Source: ENR-C587 sp942493235
GTDB lineage: Bacteria; Bacteroidota; Ignavibacteria; Kapaibacteriales; UBA2268
Length of the DNA stretch: 64,000 nucleotides
Direction: 5' to 3'
Assembly (NCBI GenBank): GCA_942493235.1
Contig: OW818676.1
Coordinates: 868,001-932,000 of the forward strand
Shown: positions 26,618-33,907 of the stretch, piece by piece
How positions within the stretch are numbered: the stretch's first letter is position 1
How the letters are laid out: every line of letters starts with the position of its first letter
Program-made: the position numbers and the translations under genes
Notes under the pieces: model-generated
Seen by the model: only the letters and a program-made list of their open reading frames with translations
Databases searched by the model: none
Told to the model about the DNA's origin: nothing

Positions 26618-28273
26618 ATGAAAAACTTTACGGATTTATCTGCTTATAAACAATTGCAAAAGCATTCTGAAATAATGAAGCAAATAACGATGAGGGCATT
26701 GTTTGAAAATAACCCCGATAGATTTCACAAATTTTCATTTGAGTATGAAGATATACTATTTGATTTTTCAAAGAATATAATAAATGATGATACTCATAAA
26801 CTCCTTATTAAATTAGCAGAAGAGTCGCTACTTAGCAAAAAAATATCGGCTTTATTTGGCGGAGAGAAAATCAATAACACAGAGAAACGTGCGGTAATGC
26901 ACACTGCATTAAGAAATCGAGGCACCGAACCGGTACGAATAGAAGGTAAAGACGTAATGCCGCAAATTAAAGCTGTTCTTGCTCATATTAGAGGATTTGT
27001 CGATTCTGTCCATTCGGGTAAATTTCGAGGATGTACCGACAAAAAAATTTCTGATATTGTCAATATTGGTATTGGTGGCTCTGACCTTGGACCTGCAATG
27101 GTCTGCTGTGCACTTAAACCATATTCAGTAAAAGGGATTAACGTACATTTCGTTTCGAATGTCGATTCGTCAGATATTAGCGAGACTTTAAAAGGGATTG
27201 ACCCCGAATCAACTCTTTTTATAATTGCATCAAAAACGTTTACCACTCAAGAAACTATCAGGAATGCAAACAGTGCAAAAGAGTGGTTTATCAAATACGG
27301 AGCAAGAAACGAAAAGGATATAGCCAAGCACTTTGTGGCTCTTTCAACAAATGAAGAGGCTGTTACAAAATTCGGCATAGCCCCTAATAATATGTTTGAA
27401 TTCTGGAATTGGGTCGGTGGACGATATTCTCTTTGGTCAGCTATCGGCTTATCTATTGCATTGTATATCGGTATTGAAAATTTTGAAGAGCTACTAATGG
27501 GCGGTTACTTATTGGATTTGCATTTCCAAAATACCGAATTCAGTAGGAATATTCCCGTACAAATGGCACTGCTCGGTATATGGTATAATAATTTTATGGA
27601 TGCGGAAAGCCATGCTGTTATACCTTATGATTCATATCTTGAGAAATTTCCGGCTTTTCTGCAGCAGTTAGACATGGAGAGCAATGGTAAATCGGTTGAC
27701 CGTGAAGGTGGCAAAATCAAATACCCAACAGGACCCATTATCTGGGGACAGGTAGGGACAAATGCACAGCATTCGTTTTTTCAATTAATTCATCAAGGCA
27801 CCAGATTAATTCCGGTTGACTTTCTTGCACCTATAATCAATCATAACAATATTGCTAATCATCAGGATATGCTAATGTCTAATTTCTTTGCTCAGACTGA
27901 AGCTTTGATGAGGGGTAAAACTAAATTAGAAGCAATTAAAGAATTACAAAATTCCGGTTTTAATGATGAACAAATTGATTTGTTAGCCCAGCATAAAGTA
28001 TTTGCAGGTAACAAACCAACTAATACTATATTATATAAGAAATTAACCCCAAAAACATTAGGAATACTAATTGCACTATATGAGCAGAAAGTGTTCGTTC
28101 AGGGGGCGATATGGAATTTGAATTCATTTGACCAATGGGGAGTCGAGCTCGGAAAACAATTAGCAAATAGAATTATGCCCGAATTAGAATCTCCAGATAC
28201 TATTCTATCTCACGACAGCTCGACTAACGGATTAATTCAATTCTATAAAAAAAATAAGGGAACTAAGCTTTAA
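26618..28273 (+). CDS. pgi: Glucose-6-phosphate isomerase
   Basis: Pgi interconverts glucose-6-phosphate and fructose-6-phosphate in glycolysis and gluconeogenesis. The start is placed at 26618 (MKNFTDLSAYKQLQ); the upstream frame to 26561 adds a hydrophobic run unlike the family. The 551-residue length equals the E. coli enzyme class. Motifs include VNIGIGGSDLGPAM for phosphate binding, SKTFTTQET, WNWVGGRYSLWSAIG, LDMESNGKSV (active-site Glu), GTNAQHSFFQLIHQG (His) and the C-terminal FDQWGVELGKQLA (Lys). It is isolated from other glycolytic genes. Confidence 0.97.
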   Translation: MKNFTDLSAYKQLQKHSEIMKQITMRALFENNPDRFHKFSFEYEDILFDFSKNIINDDTHKLLIKLAEESLLSKKISALFGGEKINNTEKRAVMHTALRNRGTEPVRIEGKDVMPQIKAVLAHIRGFVDSVHSGKFRGCTDKKISDIVNIGIGGSDLGPAMVCCALKPYSVKGINVHFVSNVDSSDISETLKGIDPESTLFIIASKTFTTQETIRNANSAKEWFIKYGARNEKDIAKHFVALSTNEEAVTKFGIAPNNMFEFWNWVGGRYSLWSAIGLSIALYIGIENFEELLMGGYLLDLHFQNTEFSRNIPVQMALLGIWYNNFMDAESHAVIPYDSYLEKFPAFLQQLDMESNGKSVDREGGKIKYPTGPIIWGQVGTNAQHSFFQLIHQGTRLIPVDFLAPIINHNNIANHQDMLMSNFFAQTEALMRGKTKLEAIKELQNSGFNDEQIDLLAQHKVFAGNKPTNTILYKKLTPKTLGILIALYEQKVFVQGAIWNLNSFDQWGVELGKQLANRIMPELESPDTILSHDSSTNGLIQFYKKNKGTKL

Positions 28274-28439
28274 GCCGATTAAGTCAGAAATATTTCAATT
28301 ATATAATCCACTTAACAGCAATTGTTAGTTTTAATCTGATATGGCTGATTTTCATTTTGGATATTAACTTGCAATATCGTAATTTGCTGATTGTAAGTTA
28401 ATATATGGTTTTGCAATTGATTGAAAAATGGAATAGATA

Positions 28440-30119
28440 ATGATGAGAATAAGGTCTTTAGTCCTAAAAATCGTTACTTCAATGATTCTTATTGATATAG
28501 TATCGATGAGCATAGTAACTCTATTTTATTATTTACAATCAAAAGACGCATTATATAACCGAGCATTTATACAGCTCTCTCAAGTAAAGAAAAACAAAGC
28601 TGACCAATTAAACAGTTTTTTTAAAAATGCAGAATTTGCTTTAAATTCAGTTGCAGCAAATTATAAGGCTTCTACTGAACAAAATATCAATGAGATGTTG
28701 CCATTTTCAAGATTATATATTTACTACAAGAATTACGATAGTCTAACTCCTTATCTCAAACCCAATAATTATGATATTGACCAGTGGATGCTAAGTAAAC
28801 AGTTAAGTGTCTATAAAGAGATACCAAGTATATTTGAGACAATAAATTACCAGTTAAGTAGGAATCATATTTACATCAGTCAAATCATCGACTCAAGCAG
28901 TTATCTGATTGCGGAAATAAATTCCTTAGAATTAGATAATATTCTTGCTCATGACTATAGCGACAGCTTGATCGATAAATCTATAGAATCCTATTTAGTT
29001 GCCGATGACGGCTATTTACGTACTTCATCTATCTTTATTCCTGATGCTAAAATGAAAAGCAGATATTCCGAAAATTCAATGAAAGAGTTTAAGCAATCGC
29101 TCAATAATTCCACAAGTGTAAATTATGATTATAGAGGGATTACAGTACTTAGAACATCAAATAGGCTACAAATCGGTGATTTGAATTGGACTATACTTGT
29201 TGAAATAGACGAGCAAGAGGTAAACGCTCCATTCACTATAATGTGGAGAAATACTTTATTTGTAATATTGCTGATAAATATTGGTATTTCATTTCTCGCT
29301 TATTTCTTTGCAGTTAAAATTACTACTCCGATAATTAACCTTACAAATGCTTCAAAAACTATGTATGACGGAAATTATCCCGATATGCTTCCTATCATAT
29401 CCAACGATGAAATCGGGATATTAACAAATAATTTCAACGAAATGATTGATAAAATTCATAATCAAGCTATTGAGTTAGAACAAGAAAGAAAAGACAGATT
29501 AAATGCCTATATTCTGGCTACCGAATTAGAGAGAAAACGCTTATCATCAGAACTTCATGATGGGCTTGGGCAGTCGCTAATTGCATTAAAGTTGCAATTG
29601 GAATGCTTAGACACTGATAATATTTCATCAAATAATAAAATACTAAACGAATCTAAAAACTTACTAAATGATACTATCAATGAGTTAAGAAATATGTCTA
29701 ATGACTTATTGCCTAATGTACTGTCCGAACTGGGGCTTTTGGAAGCTATTAAGCAAGTAATTAGCTATTGCTCAAATATTCAGAATCTAAATATTGAATT
29801 GGATAATCAAGTAATTAATGATTTTGAAATTAACGAAAAAGATAGTGTCCATATTTACAGGATAATTCAAGAATCTATTAAAAATGCTATTAGTCATTCT
29901 TTAGCAACAAATATAAAAATTATACTTAAAGAAGCCGATGAAGAATATACTTTTATAGTTCGAGACAACGGTATCGGTTTCGAATATACAGACAAAACCA
30001 TTTATGGCAATGGATTGTACAATATAAATGAAAGAGCCGGTTTAATTAATGCTAATATTGAGATTAAATCCACGAAAGATACCGGTACTGAAATTAAAAT
30101 CGTGAAAAGGAAGATTTAA
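28440..30119 (+). CDS. Sensor histidine kinase, NarX/DesK type
   Basis: This 559-residue membrane kinase has a first helix at about residues 8-30, an extracytoplasmic sensor region of about 240 residues and a second helix near 277-297. A HAMP segment follows (ITTPIINLTNASKTM, ISNDEIGILTNNFNEM). The HisKA_3 dimerisation helix is ERKRLSSELHDGLGQS with phospho-acceptor H373. The HATPase domain shows NAISHS, VRDNGIGF and GNGLYNINERAG. Its stop overlaps the regulator start in a TAATG, so the pair is translationally coupled. The signal sensed is unknown. The next gene after the pair encodes the ammonium transporter, which might be a target, though spacing of 237 bp gives no proof. Confidence 0.92.
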   Translation: MMRIRSLVLKIVTSMILIDIVSMSIVTLFYYLQSKDALYNRAFIQLSQVKKNKADQLNSFFKNAEFALNSVAANYKASTEQNINEMLPFSRLYIYYKNYDSLTPYLKPNNYDIDQWMLSKQLSVYKEIPSIFETINYQLSRNHIYISQIIDSSSYLIAEINSLELDNILAHDYSDSLIDKSIESYLVADDGYLRTSSIFIPDAKMKSRYSENSMKEFKQSLNNSTSVNYDYRGITVLRTSNRLQIGDLNWTILVEIDEQEVNAPFTIMWRNTLFVILLINIGISFLAYFFAVKITTPIINLTNASKTMYDGNYPDMLPIISNDEIGILTNNFNEMIDKIHNQAIELEQERKDRLNAYILATELERKRLSSELHDGLGQSLIALKLQLECLDTDNISSNNKILNESKNLLNDTINELRNMSNDLLPNVLSELGLLEAIKQVISYCSNIQNLNIELDNQVINDFEINEKDSVHIYRIIQESIKNAISHSLATNIKIILKEADEEYTFIVRDNGIGFEYTDKTIYGNGLYNINERAGLINANIEIKSTKDTGTEIKIVKRKI

Positions 30120-30760
30120 TGCCAAATATAATATTAATAGACGACCATAAAATAGTTCGCAACGGAATCAGAATGATATTGGAGTCGGCAGACAATAATA
30201 AAATAATCGGCGAATACGAAAGCTATTCTGATTATTCAAGTACTAACTTTGCTCTCGTTCCCGACATATTTATTATCGATATTTCTATGCCGGACTTAAA
30301 TGGAATTGATGCTGCTAAATTACTAAAAGTATCTTTCCCTAAAGCAAAAATAATAGTATTGAGTATGTATAATAGTGTGGAATTCGTAACAAGAGCTATT
30401 AATGCAGGCGTTGAAGGATATTTACCAAAAAATATTTCAAAAAAAGAATTACTGACTGCCGTCGAAAAAGTCTCTCTTGGCGAAGAATATTTCGCCGAAG
30501 AAATACAAAAAATTGTTATTCGCTCTATGATGTCTCAAGCCAATGCTCGGAAATTAAAATTCGATATTTTAACAAAGAGAGAAATCGAATTACTTAAATT
30601 AATTGTCGAAGGGAAGTCAAACAAAGTCATTGCCGATGAGTTATTTATTTCCGTAAGAACAGTCGAATCTCATAAAAATCATATTATGGTAAAGTTAGAA
30701 TTGAAAAATCAAGTTGAATTAATCAAATTTGCAATTAAAGAAGGTATAGCCGAGCTGTAG
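30119..30760 (+). CDS. NarL/LuxR-family response regulator
   Basis: The 213-residue regulator has an N-terminal receiver domain (IILIDDHKIVRNGI, phospho-acceptor D54 in FIIDISMPDLNG, and the switch Lys in GYLPKNISKKE). A C-terminal LuxR-type helix-turn-helix contains LTKREIELLKLIVEGKSNK and IADELFISVRTVESHKNHIM. It is the partner of the kinase immediately upstream, with a one-base overlap of the stop and start codons. DNA targets are unknown. Confidence 0.95.
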   Translation: MPNIILIDDHKIVRNGIRMILESADNNKIIGEYESYSDYSSTNFALVPDIFIIDISMPDLNGIDAAKLLKVSFPKAKIIVLSMYNSVEFVTRAINAGVEGYLPKNISKKELLTAVEKVSLGEEYFAEEIQKIVIRSMMSQANARKLKFDILTKREIELLKLIVEGKSNKVIADELFISVRTVESHKNHIMVKLELKNQVELIKFAIKEGIAEL

Positions 30761-30997
30761 AGCTTGAAGTGTAATTCTACTTATCAAACTATTATTTGAA
30801 GTGATTAGTTGAATTACATTTCTTCTGACTTTGTAGCTGACTCCATAAATAGCAAAGCTGATAATTGGTCTTTCTTTAATTTTTAAGTGAAACACTTAGT
30901 AGAATTCAGTGAATCCCGAATTGAAATTCAGGCAAACAAATCATATTTTTAAATACTATAAATATGATTTGTTTAACTATATATTCAGAGGGTTATT

Positions 30998-32230
30998 ATG
31001 CCTCAATTTGATACCGGTAATACCGGATTTATGTTGATAGCGACAAGTTTAGTAATGCTTATGACTCCCGGTCTGGCATTTTTCTATGGCGGATTAGTCG
31101 GCAGAAAAAATGTTTTAGGAATAATGATTCAGAGCTTTGTTTCAATGGGCTGGACTACTGTCTTATGGTATGTACTTGGCTATACTTTATGTTTTAGTGG
31201 TGGGCAAGGCGGAGTAATCGGCAATTTAGACCATGCGTTTCTATGGGGATTAAAATTTACTGATCCTTCGCCAATTAATAATTCAATTCCACTTTTTGTA
31301 TTCATTGCATATCAGATGATGTTTGCAATTATTACCCCTGCTCTGATAACAGGAGCATTTACTAATCGAGTTAGATTTTCGGCATATATGATATTTCTGA
31401 CAGTATGGCAGATATGCGTATATTATCCGTTTGTTCACATGGTCTGGGGTGGCGGGCTATTGGCTCAATGGGGAGTATTCGATTTTGCGGGTGGAATCAC
31501 AGTCCACGCTACCGCCGGTTTTGCAGCATTAGCTTCGGTTTTCTATGTTGGAAAACGAAGAATTGCAGAAGCAGGACCTCACAGTATCCCTTTAGTTGCT
31601 TTAGGAACAGGTTTGCTTTGGTTCGGCTGGTATGGCTTTAATGCCGGCAGTGAATTCGCTGTTGATCCGGTTACGGTCAATGCGTTCCTTAATACTGATA
31701 TATCTGCTTCTTTTGCTGGTATTACTTGGTTATTATTAGCATGGTTTTTAGAGAAAAAACCTAAAATTATAGGTCTGCTTACCGGTGCAGTAGCAGGATT
31801 GGCAACAATTACTCCTGCAGCTGGATATGTAACTATCGGTAGTGCCGTTATTATCGGTATTACCTCAGGTATAGTATGCTATTTCGCTGTTTCTTTAAAA
31901 AACAAGATGGGCTGGGACGACGCATTAGACGTATGGGGAGTTCACGGTGTAGGCGGAGTTTTGGGTACAATACTTCTTGGAGTATTTGCAACAAAAGCAG
32001 TCCAATTTAATCCGGCTTCTGCTTGGCCTGTCGGATTGCTCGAAGGCAATGCCGATTTTCTGATTACCCAACTTAAAGCAGTTGCTATCGCCGCTGTATA
32101 TGCTTTTGGCTTTACTTACGGCATGCTCTGGCTAATCGACAGATTTGTTCCAGTTAAATTATCAGCAGAAGAAGAATCATCAATTGATGCGAATTTACAT
32201 GGCGAAACCGCTTACGAAGAGATGATATAA
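30998..32230 (+). CDS. amt: Ammonium transporter
   Basis: Amt moves ammonium or ammonia across the inner membrane when nitrogen is scarce. The 410-residue protein has about 11 membrane helices. It carries the family signatures: the N-terminal TGFMLIATSLVMLMTPGLAF, the first pore His in FVHMVWGGGLL (H147), DFAGGITVHATAG, and the second pore His in DVWGVHGVGG (H316). The usual partner glnK (PII) is not adjacent, although amt-glnK pairing is common. Downstream, past two hairpins, lies a porin gene. Confidence 0.96.
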   Translation: MPQFDTGNTGFMLIATSLVMLMTPGLAFFYGGLVGRKNVLGIMIQSFVSMGWTTVLWYVLGYTLCFSGGQGGVIGNLDHAFLWGLKFTDPSPINNSIPLFVFIAYQMMFAIITPALITGAFTNRVRFSAYMIFLTVWQICVYYPFVHMVWGGGLLAQWGVFDFAGGITVHATAGFAALASVFYVGKRRIAEAGPHSIPLVALGTGLLWFGWYGFNAGSEFAVDPVTVNAFLNTDISASFAGITWLLLAWFLEKKPKIIGLLTGAVAGLATITPAAGYVTIGSAVIIGITSGIVCYFAVSLKNKMGWDDALDVWGVHGVGGVLGTILLGVFATKAVQFNPASAWPVGLLEGNADFLITQLKAVAIAAVYAFGFTYGMLWLIDRFVPVKLSAEEESSIDANLHGETAYEEMI

Positions 32231-32239
32231 ATTCATATC

Positions 32240-32275
32240 ACAGGCTGCGAATTAATTATTCAAAGCCTGTAAAAA
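32240..32275 (+). terminator. Hairpin after amt
   Basis: The arms acaggct (32240-32246) and agcctgt (32264-32270) pair around a 17-nt loop and are followed by an A/T-rich run, 10 bp past the stop codon. It is a weak terminator candidate. Confidence 0.5.
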
Positions 32276-32284
32276 TTATTTTAT

Positions 32285-32366
32285 GCTGTATTAAGAGCGT
32301 ACTATTTCCGAAGTATTATTTATTTGAATCTCATAAAAAAACAGAACTCTTAATACAGCTTTTTTT
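32285..32366 (+). terminator. Long-range terminator-shaped hairpin between amt and the porin gene
   Basis: A perfect 13-bp stem (gctgtattaagag at 32285-32297, ctcttaatacagc at 32347-32359) with a 49-nt loop is followed directly by seven T residues, only 21 bp before the porin ATG. The shape is that of an intrinsic terminator. Its large loop and position at the start of the next gene also allow attenuation. Confidence 0.6.
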
Positions 32367-32387
32367 AATAAAACAGAAAGGCAAAAT

Positions 32388-33473
32388 ATGAAAATAAAAT
32401 ATCTATTTATAATGGCAATTTTTACTGCATTTGCAGTTAATGTATATTCTCAGGATAAAGTTAATATTAAGTATTCCGGCTATGTCGATACCTATATAGC
32501 AATAGAGAATGATAACAAAGCACAAGATGATAACATTATTGATTTCTCAAGGAATTTGACTTATGTTAATTCTAAAAAAAATCAATTAGGGCTTAATATC
32601 GCATTATTTAATATTGTTGCCGATTATAAAAATCTGAGAGCAAATTTCGGAATTCAGCACGGCGATTTGGTTCAAACTGCTTATGAAACTCCGGGCACTA
32701 CTAATAGTCCGATGATTCAGCAGGCAAATATCGGAATGAATATCTATGATAAATTCTGGATAGATGCCGGATATTTTCTTACTCATATCGGAGCTGAAGC
32801 ATTAATGCCAAAAGATAATTGGTTGTCTTCTCATTCATTGGTAACTTATTATGAGCCATTCTATCAAGCCGGAATTCGTGCCTCTTATGAAGGAGAAAAA
32901 CTTAATGCACAGTTGCATATTCTAAATGGAAACGGAATAATTGAGGAAAATAACCATAACAAAACATTCGGGCTATTTATCGGCTATAAATTTATGGATA
33001 ATTTTAATATTTCTTATGCAAACGTAATTGGCAACGAAGAAGCCGGAAGCCCTAATAAAGGGAAAACACATATATTACATAATATATGCTCTCAATACGA
33101 CTTCAGTGAAAATTTAAGTGCAAAACTACAATTTGATTATGCTAACAAGGAAAAAGTTATTATTAAAGGCAAAGAGAGCAGTGCCGGATATATGGGAATT
33201 TCGGCTCAGTTAAGATACATCATTATTAAAGATTTATCCGCATGCTTCAGATTCGCCGTTATTGATAATTCCGATGGGCTTTATCCTGATGCTTTGGAAG
33301 GGAATGCCTTGACTCTCGGGCTTGAGTATAAACCAAGTTCAGCGTCTTATATCAGAATTGAAGGTTCGCTATATAATATGAATGATGATTATAAAATATT
33401 TTTTGATGAAAATGGTAAACCAAATAACTCGAAAATGGAACTAATGCTTAATTGCGGAATTTATTTAGACTAA
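32388..33473 (+). CDS. Outer-membrane beta-barrel porin (OmpL-like)
   Basis: The 361-residue protein begins with a signal peptide (MKIKYLFIMAIFTAFAVNVYS) and continues as alternating barrel strands (NIKYSGYVDTYIAI, GLNIALFNIVADYKNLRANF, YFLTHIGAEALM, GLFIGYKFMDNFNISYANVIG). It resembles the putative porin-2/OmpL-like family. Porins of this family placed next to transporters are thought to admit the same solute through the outer membrane, so a role in ammonium or small-solute entry is inferred from the amt neighbour. The terminator-shaped hairpin in between suggests its expression may be separately set. Confidence 0.82.
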   Translation: MKIKYLFIMAIFTAFAVNVYSQDKVNIKYSGYVDTYIAIENDNKAQDDNIIDFSRNLTYVNSKKNQLGLNIALFNIVADYKNLRANFGIQHGDLVQTAYETPGTTNSPMIQQANIGMNIYDKFWIDAGYFLTHIGAEALMPKDNWLSSHSLVTYYEPFYQAGIRASYEGEKLNAQLHILNGNGIIEENNHNKTFGLFIGYKFMDNFNISYANVIGNEEAGSPNKGKTHILHNICSQYDFSENLSAKLQFDYANKEKVIIKGKESSAGYMGISAQLRYIIIKDLSACFRFAVIDNSDGLYPDALEGNALTLGLEYKPSSASYIRIEGSLYNMNDDYKIFFDENGKPNNSKMELMLNCGIYLD

Positions 33474-33592
33474 TATTTTCGATTTCTTGTGATTTAATTT
33501 CATATTGAAATCACAGAAATCAAATCTCGCCACACAATGGCAAAACATGAATTGAAATATAATTTTAAAGTGCTGTAAAGCAGTTGTCAAAA

Positions 33593-33720
33593 GACTGCCT
33601 GAAAAGTTTTCATTCTGTAAAATCGTCATTCTGAGTGTAACGAAGAATCCATAATTATCAATTAGTTAGCTTTATCTGGATTCTTCACTTCGTTCAGAAT
33701 GACAAATTTTAGACAGCCTC
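33593..33720. repeat. GAATCC hairpin element, intact copy
   Basis: Arms are ctgagtgtaacgaagaatcc and ggattcttcacttcgttcag, with outer ends gactgcct and agacagcctc. The remaining bases of the 33474-33907 gap contain no convincing gene. Confidence 0.85.
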
Positions 33721-33907
33721 TTGAATAAACTTATTAGAAATGAAATTATACAAATCAAAACTCACCAGATAGCCTCTAAAGCAATAATAAAATGTCAAAT
33801 AAATTATTTCAAATGGGATATTATCCAATTTATTAAAGATTTGACAATAAATGCCGAAAAATATCACATAAAAAATACATTAACATTATTTATTGGAGTA
33901 TGTTTTT

